Shown here one piece after another: positions 42,795-50,979 of a stretch of 64,000 nt of DNA (positions are counted from its first letter, which is position 1; the number at the start of each line of letters is the position of its first letter). The position numbers were made by a program, and so were the translations under genes. The stretch lies in the NCBI RefSeq assembly GCF_016595245.1, contig NZ_JAENHM010000060.1:186001-250000 (forward strand). The letters are read 5' to 3'. The notes under the pieces were generated by a model. It saw nothing but the letters and a program-made list of their open reading frames with translations. It did not search any database and was not told the origin of the DNA. Origin of the DNA: Azospirillum endophyticum (GTDB taxonomy: Bacteria; Pseudomonadota; Alphaproteobacteria; Azospirillales; Azospirillaceae).

Positions 42795-44471
42795 ATGACC
42801 GTGATCGACACGCGCAGGCGGCAGATGTTCCCGACGCTCGATGCCGGGCAGTTGGAAACGGTCCGGCGCTTCGCCGGCTCCGGGATCCGGCGTTTCGCCC
42901 CCAGCGAACCGGTGTTTGCAGTCGGCGACCGCCACCCGCCGGCCTGGTTCGTGCTGGACGGCATCATCGAGACCAGCCACCGCAACGGGCTGGGGCACGA
43001 GACGGCGATCGCGCCGGTCGGCCCCGGCCAATTCACCGGCGAACTCAGCCAGCTCGGCGACCGCCCCTCCCTGGCGGCCGGAACCGCCGGTCCCGATGGA
43101 TGCTCGGCCTTTCCCTGCGATACCGCCCATCTGCGCGCCCTGCTGGTCGGCTCGGCGGAGATTGGCGAGACGGTGATGCGGGCGCTGATCCTGCGCCGGG
43201 TCGGACTTCTGGAATCGGCGGATGCCGGGTCGGTGCTGGTTGGGCGGGCGGACGCCCCGGACGTGGTCCGGCTCCAGGGCTTCCTGCTCCGCAACGGGCA
43301 TCCCTGCTCGGTCCTCGATCCCGGCAGGGATGCCGAGGCGGAAGCCCTGGTGGAACGCGCGGCGCTCCGGGAAGACGACCTGCCGCTGATGATCTGCCCC
43401 GACGGCACGACGCTGCGGCGCCCCACCGATGCCCAGGCCGGCTTTGCCCTGGGCATGACCGCCGGGCTGGAGTCCGGCAAGCTGTACGACGTCGCCGTGG
43501 TCGGCGCCGGGCCGGCCGGGCTGGCGACCGCCGTCTATGCCGCATCAGAAGGGCTGTCCGTCCTCGTCCTCGACAGCCGCGCCATCGGGGGACAGGCGGG
43601 AGCCTCCGCGCGCATCGAGAATTATCTGGGCTTCCCGACCGGCATCTCCGGACAGGCGCTGGCCGGCCGCGCCTTCAACCAGGCGCAGAAGTTCGGCGCC
43701 GATATCGCGATCCCGGTCGAGGTCGGAGAGATCGACTGCGGCGGCGACGGTCCGTTCCGCATCCGTCACGACGGCGTGCAGAGCGGTGATTCGGACGGAA
43801 AATCCATCGTCCGGGCGCGGACCGTCGTGGTCGCCTCGGGCGCCCGCTACCGCCGGCCGGACATCCCGGGACTGGAACGGGTCGAGGGGACGGGTGCCTC
43901 CTATTGGGCCTCCCCCATCGAGGCGAAGCTGTGTGCCGGCCAGGAGGTCGCCCTGGTCGGCGGCGGGAATTCCGCCGGCCAGGCGGTCGTCTTCCTCGCT
44001 CCCCATGTCGCGACGCTCCACCTGATCATACGCGCCGACGGGCTGGAACAGTCGATGTCGCGCTATCTGATCGACCGCATCATGGCGCTGCCCAACGTGG
44101 TGCTGCACACCGGTTCGGAGGTGGCGGCGACGGAGGGCGACCGCGCGGAAGGCCTGACCGCCGTCACGCTGCGCGACCGCGCGACGGACGCGCGGAGGCA
44201 GCTCTCGATCCGCCACCTGTTCCTGTTCATCGGCGCCGACCCGAACACGGCTTGGCTGAAGGACTGCGTGGCGCTCGACCGCAAGGGGTTCGTGCTGACC
44301 GGCTCCGAGGCCGGCGACGGCGCCTCCCGCCTGCCGCTGGAGACCAGCCGGCCCGGCATCTTCGCGGTCGGCGACGTCCGGGCCGGCTCCACCAAGCGCG
44401 TCGCCGCGGCGGTGGGGGAAGGCGCCGCGGTGGTCGCGCAGATCCATGGCCTGCTCGCCCGGCTCCGCTGA
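42795..44471 (+). CDS. Three-domain FAD-dependent reductase: cNMP-like, thioredoxin-like and TrxB-like parts
   Basis: The 558-residue protein begins with a cyclic-nucleotide-binding-like barrel (about 12-130). A thioredoxin-fold segment follows (150-210: VRLQGFLLRNGHP, DLPLMICPDGTTLRRPT), then a thioredoxin reductase-like module with FAD motif VVGAGPAGLATAVYAASEG (235-253), IGGQAGASARIENYLGFP, NADPH motif LVGGGNSAGQA (387-397) and a C-terminal GIFAVGDVRAGSTKRVAAAVGEGA. The redox-active CxxC of TrxB is absent: the site reads GASYWASPIEAKLC. The Trx-fold part also lacks CxxC. It may therefore be a flavin reductase or sensor rather than a disulfide reductase. It is divergent from the cystine importer. 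Confidence 0.87.
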   Translation: MTVIDTRRRQMFPTLDAGQLETVRRFAGSGIRRFAPSEPVFAVGDRHPPAWFVLDGIIETSHRNGLGHETAIAPVGPGQFTGELSQLGDRPSLAAGTAGPDGCSAFPCDTAHLRALLVGSAEIGETVMRALILRRVGLLESADAGSVLVGRADAPDVVRLQGFLLRNGHPCSVLDPGRDAEAEALVERAALREDDLPLMICPDGTTLRRPTDAQAGFALGMTAGLESGKLYDVAVVGAGPAGLATAVYAASEGLSVLVLDSRAIGGQAGASARIENYLGFPTGISGQALAGRAFNQAQKFGADIAIPVEVGEIDCGGDGPFRIRHDGVQSGDSDGKSIVRARTVVVASGARYRRPDIPGLERVEGTGASYWASPIEAKLCAGQEVALVGGGNSAGQAVVFLAPHVATLHLIIRADGLEQSMSRYLIDRIMALPNVVLHTGSEVAATEGDRAEGLTAVTLRDRATDARRQLSIRHLFLFIGADPNTAWLKDCVALDRKGFVLTGSEAGDGASRLPLETSRPGIFAVGDVRAGSTKRVAAAVGEGAAVVAQIHGLLARLR

Positions 44472-44582
44472 CCCGAAGCCGAACCCGTTTCAGAAAGAAG
44501 GAGCCCGCTTCCCAAGTTCCGGGATGGGAGATGAAACAAAACATTCAAAATCGCGCCGCAGGAAATCCCTGCGAGTTTGGCT

Positions 44583-45680
44583 ATGGTACCCCGTCGCGAC
44601 GGTGGCCGGTACGCCCTGCCCCATCCCGAAGACCATCCTTATCGAGCAGAGGCCCCGGTGGCAGCAATTGGGCATGTGTCGGGCACCGTGACGGTCCCCA
44701 GCGGAACCGACCTGATCTGCGGTTACTTCCTGGCCGCCGACGGCGAGATGGTCCGCCTGTCGTTCGACGACATCGCGATGGTGCAGGAACGGACGGACGG
44801 GGTGCTCTGGCTGCATTTCAACCTGGTCTCCGTCCGCGCCCGGCATTGGCTGGAACGGCAGAGCGGGCTGGATCCCTTCGTCTCGGAAATCCTGCTGGAC
44901 GCGCATGACGACCGGACGCGGCTGGAACGGCTGGACGACGGCTTCGTCGCCGTGCTGAGCGACATGCATTACGACTTCAAGTTCGAACCGTCGGACATCG
45001 GCACCCTGCGCCTGTTCATGGATGGCCGGCGGATCGTCAGTTGCCGGCGCCATCCGCTGAAGGCGGTGGACCGGCTGCGCAAGGCGCTCAACGACGGCGC
45101 CCGCTACGCGACCACCAGCGAGATGATGGCCGATCTCGTCGGGCATCTGGCGGAAACGCTGAGCGACGTCGCCGCCAGCGTGGAGAAGGACGTCGACACC
45201 GTCGAGGACATCATCCTGGCGGAACGCTTCCTCCAGGCCCGCAAGCGGCTGGGACAGATCCGCCAGCTCATCGTCAAGCTGCGGCGCCACGTCTCGCCGC
45301 AGCGCCAGGCATTGGCGCGGCTCGGCAACAGCGGCTTCGACTGGGTCAGCGACGACGACGACACCTATCTGCGCCACGCCACCGAGAAATTCGCCGGTGT
45401 CCTCTACGACGTCGAGGCCCTGCAGGACCGGGCCAAGGTCCTGCAGGACGAGCTTCTGGCGCGCGTCGCCGACCAGCAGAACCACAGCCTGCACGTGCTG
45501 GCGGTGGTGACGGTGATCTTCACGCCGATGACGCTGATTTCCGGCATCTTCGGAATGAACGTGGCCGGCGTGCCCGGGGTGGCGGGGATCGAGGGCGACC
45601 ACATCGCCTTCTGGTGGGTCATGCTCCTGATCGTCCTGTCGGGCGCGCTCATGCTGTTCTTCCTGCGGCCCAGGCGCTGA
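44583..45680 (+). CDS. CorA/ZntB-family metal ion transporter
   Basis: The 365-residue product has a long cytoplasmic domain with LWLHFNLVSVRARHWL and SDMHYDFKFEPSDIGTLRLF, a coiled helical stalk (about residues 180-290), then two C-terminal helices with the hallmark ISGIFGMNVAGVPG (GMN). ZntB-type members have this WLHFN...D..TR..L pattern and move Zn2+ or other divalents, while CorA carries Mg2+. ATG 44583 is the call; a GTG at 44658 with GAGG close upstream is a plausible shorter start. It is convergent with the ClC gene. Confidence 0.87.
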   Translation: MVPRRDGGRYALPHPEDHPYRAEAPVAAIGHVSGTVTVPSGTDLICGYFLAADGEMVRLSFDDIAMVQERTDGVLWLHFNLVSVRARHWLERQSGLDPFVSEILLDAHDDRTRLERLDDGFVAVLSDMHYDFKFEPSDIGTLRLFMDGRRIVSCRRHPLKAVDRLRKALNDGARYATTSEMMADLVGHLAETLSDVAASVEKDVDTVEDIILAERFLQARKRLGQIRQLIVKLRRHVSPQRQALARLGNSGFDWVSDDDDTYLRHATEKFAGVLYDVEALQDRAKVLQDELLARVADQQNHSLHVLAVVTVIFTPMTLISGIFGMNVAGVPGVAGIEGDHIAFWWVMLLIVLSGALMLFFLRPRR

Positions 45681-45737
45681 TCGTAGAGACGTCGATCGAG
45701 GCAGGACGAAAGAACGCCGCGCCTGCCGGCATGGCGG

Positions 45738-47513
45738 TCACAGCAGGCCGCCCTCGCGCAGCCGCCCGTCCAGCTCTTCGTTGTAGCGCCGCAGCGCGTG
45801 CTGTTCGGTGAGCTGCCCGATCACCCGCATCCGGTCGGTGCCGTCGACCATCGCCAGCACGTCGCTCTCCGCCGCGGCGAAGCTCTTCATCGCTTCGCGG
45901 ACATTGACGTTGGGCAGCAGCACCTCGCTCTTCAGGCGGATGAGATCGGCGAGTTCGGTGGTCTCCACCGTCTCGCGGTGGGCATCGGACACGAAGACGA
46001 TGCCGGCATAGCGGTCGGCATGGTCGACGACGATCACCCTCTGGGTCGCGCCCAGCGGGAAATTGCGGCGGAACTGGGCCAGCGTCTGGTCGGCGCGCAC
46101 GGTACGGACGTCCTTGCGCATCATGCGCCCGACCGTCAGCTCGCGGATCCAGCCGATGTCGGCAGCGCTGCGGATGGACTCGCCGCGCAGGTGGAAGCGC
46201 CAGGTGGCGAAGGAATAGCCGAAGACCCGCCGGACGGTGAGCGACGACACCACCGCGGCGGCCAGCACCGCGATGGTCAACGGCAGGCTGCCGGTGACCT
46301 CCAGCGCCAGGAAGGCCATGGTCAGCGGCCCGCCGAGCACCGCGGTGGCCATGGCGCACATGCCGATGATGCCGATCACCACCGCCGGGATGGCCAGCCC
46401 GACCGCCAGCATCCAACCGATGGCGACCAGCTTGCCCAGCATCGCCCCCAGGAACAGCGAGGCGAAGAAGAGGCCGCCGCGAAAGCCCGACCCGATGGAA
46501 ATCGCCGAGGCCAGCGCCTTCAGCCCGATCAGCGCCAGCAGGACCGGGGCGGTGTAATAGGCATTGAAGCCGACATGCAGCGCGCCGTGACCCGACGACA
46601 GCACCGCCGGCGTGGCGAGCGCCAACAGGCCGATGCAGCCGCCGCCGGCGACCGGGCGTGCCCACACCGGGATGCGGCTCCGGTTGAAGAGCGCCTCCAC
46701 CAGCGCGACCGTCCGCATCATGGCGATGCCGAGCAGGGCGCACAGCACGCCCATCAGGCAGACCAGCACATAGTCGGCCGCCCCCAGGCTGCCGGCGAAG
46801 CCGACCTGGAGCGACGGCTGGGGCAGGATCAGCCGCATGACGCCGACGCCGGTCATCGCGGCGACGCCGACCGGGGCCAGGGTGGAGATCGAGTAGCTGG
46901 CGATCACCAGTTCGAAGGCGTAGAAGGCGCCGGTCAGCGGCGCGTCGAAGGCCGCCGCGATCGCCGCCGCGGTGCCGCAGCCGACCAGCGTGCGCAGGTC
47001 GGCGCGCCGGACATGGAAGATGCGGCCGAGCTTGGACGCCACCATGGCGCCGGCCTGGGCATAGCCGGCCTCCATGCCGACCGAGGCGCCGAAGCCGTTG
47101 GACAGCATGGTCTGCAGGACCAGCAGCAGACTGCCGTGGATGGGAATGCGCCCGCCATGCAGCGCATTGGCCTCCACCGGATCGATGATGGAAACGCGGG
47201 GAAGCCGGCCGAGCAGCCAGCCGAGCGCCGCCATCAGGACGCCGCCGGCGACCGGGACCAGCGCCGCCCGCCAGGGATCGACGGCGGCGGCACCGCTGAC
47301 GTCGTACCCCTCCACCGCGAACAGGACGTGGTGGAAGGACTGCACCGCCCGGACGATGGCGGCGACCAGGCAGCCGGCGACGATCCCGATCCCGGCCGCC
47401 AGCACGACCAGCCAGATCTCGTCGCCGCGCACGAAGGCACGCAGCCAGGCCGGAGCCCGGATGCCCGGGCCTTGGTCCGGACCGGACAGCCTGGCTCTCA
47501 GCGATTGGAACAT
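45738..47513 (-). CDS. ClC-family chloride channel/antiporter with C-terminal CBS domains
   Basis: The 591-residue membrane protein has the two-fold ClC fold in about residues 30-440 and two CBS motifs after it (SIRSAADIGWIRELTVGRMM onward, ending near 575). The anion-filter regions differ from the consensus. The GSGIP position reads SNGFGAS, GREGP reads VGMEAGYAQ (the gating Glu is kept but the Gly-Pro is not), and GxFxP reads GSGFRGGLFFAS. This matches a divergent bacterial ClC branch. Whether it is an H+-coupled antiporter or a channel cannot be decided. It is convergent with the CorA gene. Confidence 0.87.
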   Translation of the reverse strand: MFQSLRARLSGPDQGPGIRAPAWLRAFVRGDEIWLVVLAAGIGIVAGCLVAAIVRAVQSFHHVLFAVEGYDVSGAAAVDPWRAALVPVAGGVLMAALGWLLGRLPRVSIIDPVEANALHGGRIPIHGSLLLVLQTMLSNGFGASVGMEAGYAQAGAMVASKLGRIFHVRRADLRTLVGCGTAAAIAAAFDAPLTGAFYAFELVIASYSISTLAPVGVAAMTGVGVMRLILPQPSLQVGFAGSLGAADYVLVCLMGVLCALLGIAMMRTVALVEALFNRSRIPVWARPVAGGGCIGLLALATPAVLSSGHGALHVGFNAYYTAPVLLALIGLKALASAISIGSGFRGGLFFASLFLGAMLGKLVAIGWMLAVGLAIPAVVIGIIGMCAMATAVLGGPLTMAFLALEVTGSLPLTIAVLAAAVVSSLTVRRVFGYSFATWRFHLRGESIRSAADIGWIRELTVGRMMRKDVRTVRADQTLAQFRRNFPLGATQRVIVVDHADRYAGIVFVSDAHRETVETTELADLIRLKSEVLLPNVNVREAMKSFAAAESDVLAMVDGTDRMRVIGQLTEQHALRRYNEELDGRLREGGLL

Positions 47514-47570
47514 GCGTCTCCGTGCCGCCTCCCGCGACGGGGGTTTTGCCGGTTCGGGAAAGTCCCGCCG

Positions 47571-48494
47571 TCAGCCGAGCATCGCTAGGGCGTAGAGCTC
47601 GGCGATGTGCGCGGTGACCGGCCCCGGCTTGCCGTCGCCGATCCGGCGGCCGTCGATCCCCACCACCGGCGTGATGCCGCCCAGCGTGCCGGTGACGAAA
47701 GCTTCGTCGGCACTATAGACTTCCGCCAGGGTGAAGTCGTGCTCGCGCACCGTACCGCCATCCTTGCGGTAGAGGTCGATCGCCTTGCCGCGGGTGATGC
47801 CCTTGAAGTTGTAGCGGCCGGTGGAGGTCCAGAGTTCGCCCTTGCGGACGATGAAGAAGTTGGTGGAATTGCAGCTCGCCACGAAGCCGTGGGGATCGAG
47901 CATCAGCGCCTCGTCGGCGCCGGCATTGATCGCCTGGATCAGCGCCTGGATGAAGTTGAGGCGGCTGTGCGAATTGAGCCGCAGGTCGAAGACGTCGGGC
48001 CCGCTGCAGCGGATGGTCGAGGTGAACAGGGTCAGCCCCTTGGCCTTCGATTCCGGCTTCGGCGCCTTGTATTCGGCGATGATGACGATGGTCGCCTGAC
48101 CGAGCGCGAAGCGCGGATCCTGGTTGGGCGTCTTCTTGCGGCCGCGGGTGACCATCAGGCGGATATGGGCGCCGTCGGTCATGCCGTTGCGATCCAGCGT
48201 CGCCTGGATCGCCGCGACCAGTTCCTGGCGCGTCATGCCGATGTCGAGCTGGATGGCGTTGGCGCCCTCGTAGAGCCGGTCCATATGATCGTCGAGCGCC
48301 AGGATGCGGCCCTTGACCAGCCGAAGCCCTTCCCACACCCCGTCGCCCAGCACGAAGCCGGCGTCGAAGACCGAGATTTTCGCCTCGTCGCGCTTGAAGA
48401 GCCCGCCGTTCACATAGATCAGGACGTCGTCGTTGCGGGTGTCGTCGACATAGCCCTGCGAACTGGTCTGGCTGACCGTGCTGTTCGAAACCAT
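47571..48494 (-). CDS. Aminotransferase class IV (BCAT / D-amino-acid transaminase fold)
   Basis: The 307-residue PLP-fold protein has YVNGGLFKRDEAKISVFDAGF, GDGVWEGLRLVKGRILALDDHMDRLYEGA, CNSTNFFIVRKGELWTSTG and KGITRGKAIDL, all class IV features. The segment that should hold the Schiff-base Lys reads DLRLNSHSRLNFIQALIQA and has no lysine. A family variant with a shifted Lys, or a non-aminotransferase role, must be considered. It lies 34 bases upstream of the amino-acid ABC ATPase gene end and may act with that operon only by position. Confidence 0.83.
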   Translation of the reverse strand: MVSNSTVSQTSSQGYVDDTRNDDVLIYVNGGLFKRDEAKISVFDAGFVLGDGVWEGLRLVKGRILALDDHMDRLYEGANAIQLDIGMTRQELVAAIQATLDRNGMTDGAHIRLMVTRGRKKTPNQDPRFALGQATIVIIAEYKAPKPESKAKGLTLFTSTIRCSGPDVFDLRLNSHSRLNFIQALIQAINAGADEALMLDPHGFVASCNSTNFFIVRKGELWTSTGRYNFKGITRGKAIDLYRKDGGTVREHDFTLAEVYSADEAFVTGTLGGITPVVGIDGRRIGDGKPGPVTAHIAELYALAMLG

Positions 48495-48528
48495 CGCATT
48501 GCCCTTTCCCGGATAACCGGAAGGAAGA

Positions 48529-49338
48529 TCAGAAGGAGAATTCGGTGAAGCGCTCCAGGAAGGCGCGCGTGCGCTCCTGCCTGGGATGCTTCAGCACCTC
48601 GTCCGGCGTCCCGACCTCGTGGAAGACGCCGTCGGCGAGGAAGATCACCTTGGTGGCGAAATGATAGGCGAAGCCCAGCTCATGGGTGACCAGCAGCATG
48701 GTCCGTCCCTCCTCCGCCAGCTGACGGATGACCCGCAGCACCTCGCCGACCAGCTCGGGATCGAGCGACGAGGTCGGCTCGTCGAACAGCAGGATCTCGG
48801 GCTCCATGGCGAGCGCGCGGGCGATCGCCACCCGCTGCTGCTGGCCGCCGGACAGCCGCCCTGAATAGACGTCGGTCTTGCCGCCCAGCCCGACCTTGTC
48901 CAGCTCGCGCAGGGCGCGCTCGCGCGCCTCCGCCTTCTTCATCCGCTTGACCGTCACCAGCCCTTCCATGGCGTTCTCCAGCACGGTCATGTGCGGGAAC
49001 AGGTTGAACTGCTGGAAGACCATGCCGACACGCTCGCGAACCCGGCACAGCTCGCCTTCGGGATAACGAACCGTGTCCGGCTTGCCGGCGGACACGCGGC
49101 CGAGCGGCGTGCCGTCGAGCGCGATCCGGCCGGAGGTCGGCATCTCCATGAAGTTGAGGCAGCGCAGGAAGGTGCTCTTGCCCGAGCCGCTGCCGCCGAT
49201 GATGGCGACACGCTCGCCGGCCGCCACGGAGAAATCGATCCCCTGCAGCACATGCAGCGCACCGAACCATTTGTGCAGGCCGGACACCTGAAGGATGGGC
49301 TCTGGCATGGAAACTGTCTCCGCTTGCATGGCCGTCAT
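48529..49338 (-). CDS. Polar amino-acid ABC transporter ATP-binding protein
   Basis: The 269-residue GlnQ-type ATPase has Walker A GGSGSGKST, GMVFQQFNLFPHMTVLENAMEG, signature LSGGQQQRVAIARAL, Walker B ILLFDEPTSSLDPEL and His in LLVTHELGFAYHFA. The ATG overlaps the stop of the upstream permease gene (ATGA), showing coupling. It is the last gene of a binding protein-permease-permease-ATPase operon on the minus strand. Confidence 0.92.
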   Translation of the reverse strand: MTAMQAETVSMPEPILQVSGLHKWFGALHVLQGIDFSVAAGERVAIIGGSGSGKSTFLRCLNFMEMPTSGRIALDGTPLGRVSAGKPDTVRYPEGELCRVRERVGMVFQQFNLFPHMTVLENAMEGLVTVKRMKKAEARERALRELDKVGLGGKTDVYSGRLSGGQQQRVAIARALAMEPEILLFDEPTSSLDPELVGEVLRVIRQLAEEGRTMLLVTHELGFAYHFATKVIFLADGVFHEVGTPDEVLKHPRQERTRAFLERFTEFSF

Positions 49339-50000
49339 CCCTTGCCGGCCATGCGGCGTTCGAGGGTCATCGAGAGGAAGGTGGCCGGATAGATCAGGAC
49401 GAAATAGACGACCGCCACCGTGGTGAGGATTTCGAAGGGCCGGTAATAGGTCGAGCTCAGCAGCCGGCCCTGGTACATCAGCTCATGGACCGACAGCACG
49501 GAGGCCAGCGACGACATTTTCGCCACCTCGACCGCGCGGTTGGTGAAGGCCGGCAGCATCAGCTTGAAGACCTGCGGCAGGACGATCCGGCGCAGCACGT
49601 CGGCATGACGCATGCCCAGCGCCTTCGCCCCTTCCCACTGGCCGCGGGCGATCGACTGGATGCCGCCGCGGAAGATCTCCGCCCCATAGGCCGAGGTGTT
49701 CAGCGCCAGCCCGAGCAGCGCCGCCGCAAAGGGCGAAAGCTGCACCCCGATGATGATGGGGAAGGCGTAGTAGAACCAGATCAGCTGGATCAGCACCGGC
49801 GTGTCGCGGAACAGCTCGATGTAGACCAGGCTGCCGCCGCGCAACAGGCGGCTGCCCGAGAGCCGGGCGAGCGCCAGCAGGAAGCCGGCGGCCAAACCGA
49901 TGGCGAGGCTGGGCAGCCACAACTCCAGCGTCACGACAAAGCCGCGCATCAGGATCGGGAAGGTCTCGACCACCAGCGCGATGTCGAAGCTGTATTCCAT
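49335..50000 (-). CDS. Polar amino-acid ABC transporter permease (second)
   Basis: The 221-residue membrane protein has the family features VYIELFRDTPVLIQLIWFYYAFPI and the EAA loop GQWEGAKALGMRHADVLRRIVLPQVFKLMLPAF. It forms a heterodimer with the other permease of this operon. It begins 12 bases after that gene ends and overlaps the ATPase gene by four bases. Confidence 0.92.
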   Translation of the reverse strand: MEYSFDIALVVETFPILMRGFVVTLELWLPSLAIGLAAGFLLALARLSGSRLLRGGSLVYIELFRDTPVLIQLIWFYYAFPIIIGVQLSPFAAALLGLALNTSAYGAEIFRGGIQSIARGQWEGAKALGMRHADVLRRIVLPQVFKLMLPAFTNRAVEVAKMSSLASVLSVHELMYQGRLLSSTYYRPFEILTTVAVVYFVLIYPATFLSMTLERRMAGKG

Positions 50001-50012
50001 CTCTCCGTCTCC

Positions 50013-50678
50013 TCAGCGGTAGGCCGTCAGCCGCGCCTCGGCGACCCGGGCGAGGGCGCTGCAGGAGACCAGCAGGACCAGATAGAGCAGGGCCACGGCG
50101 GTGTAGACCTCCAGCGGCCGGAAGGTCTCGCTGTTCACCATCATCGCCCGGTACAGCAGCTCCCCGTAAGCCAGCGTCGAGGCGAGCGCCGTGGTCTTGA
50201 TCAGTTCGAAGGAGCGCTCGACGAAGGGGGCGAACATGCGCGTCGCCGCCTGGGGCAGGACGATGCGCCGCATCAGCTGGGCATGGCTCATCCCCAGCGC
50301 CCTCGCCCCCTCCCACTGTCCGCGCTCGATCGACCGGATGCCGCCGCGGAACACCTCGGCATAGAAGGCGCCGGACTGGGTGGACAGGGCGAGCACCGCG
50401 GCGACCAACGGATCGAGGCTGATGTTCAGCACCACCGGCAGCGCGTAGAAGAACCAGAAGAAATGCACGATCGGCGGCGTGTTCCGGTAGAACTCGACGA
50501 AGACCGACGCCGGCAGGCGCAGGAATCGGCGCGGCGACAGCCGCAGCAGCGCCAGAACCAGCCCGACCAGGACGCCGAGGACGATGGCTACCGCGGCGAT
50601 CTTGACCGTATTGAACAGGCCGTCGAGCAGCATCGGCCATCGCGCCAGGATCGGCGAGAAATCCCATTGGTAGGTCAT
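50013..50678 (-). CDS. Polar amino-acid ABC transporter permease (first)
   Basis: The 221-residue permease has VFVEFYRNTPPIVHFFWFFYALPVV and EAA loop GQWEGARALGMSHAQLMRRIVLPQAATRMFAPF. ATG 50678 follows GAGGA; the frame continues upstream into the intergenic repeat but that part is repeat sequence. The repeat element of about 212 bp separates it from the binding-protein gene. Confidence 0.92.
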   Translation of the reverse strand: MTYQWDFSPILARWPMLLDGLFNTVKIAAVAIVLGVLVGLVLALLRLSPRRFLRLPASVFVEFYRNTPPIVHFFWFFYALPVVLNISLDPLVAAVLALSTQSGAFYAEVFRGGIRSIERGQWEGARALGMSHAQLMRRIVLPQAATRMFAPFVERSFELIKTTALASTLAYGELLYRAMMVNSETFRPLEVYTAVALLYLVLLVSCSALARVAEARLTAYR

Positions 50679-50738
50679 GCGGCGTCCTCGTCGATGTCCT
50701 TTTGTGGCAAACGCGGGATCAACGCATTTGGCGACAAT

Positions 50739-50950
50739 GGCCCTCTCCCGTCCCGGGAGAGGGAGGGGACCCACGAAGTGGGGAGGGTGAGGGGTGGGCC
50801 AAGCATCCCGAACCGCATGGTTCCTTGGATAACCCCTCACCCTTCCCATGCTCCGCATGGGCCCCTTCCCTCTCCCGGGGCTCTCAGCGGATCTTCGATC
50901 CGCCTGACGCCGTCAGCACAAACTTCGTTTGTGCGAGAGGCGGGAGAGGG
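50739..50950. repeat. Palindromic repeat element, copy A
   Basis: This multi-hairpin element starts (minus-strand sense) with CCTCTCCC repeats, GCACAAACGAAGTTTGTGC, GACGGCGTC and GCGGATCGAAGATCCGC stems, and ends with a mirror CCTCTCCCGGGACGGGAGAGG. A second copy with near-identical first 80 bases lies at 58024-58240. Both are in the same orientation relative to transcription and both lie between binding-protein and permease genes. Confidence 0.9.
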
Positions 50951-50979
50951 AGACAATTGCGATAGCCCTGCGCGGACCG

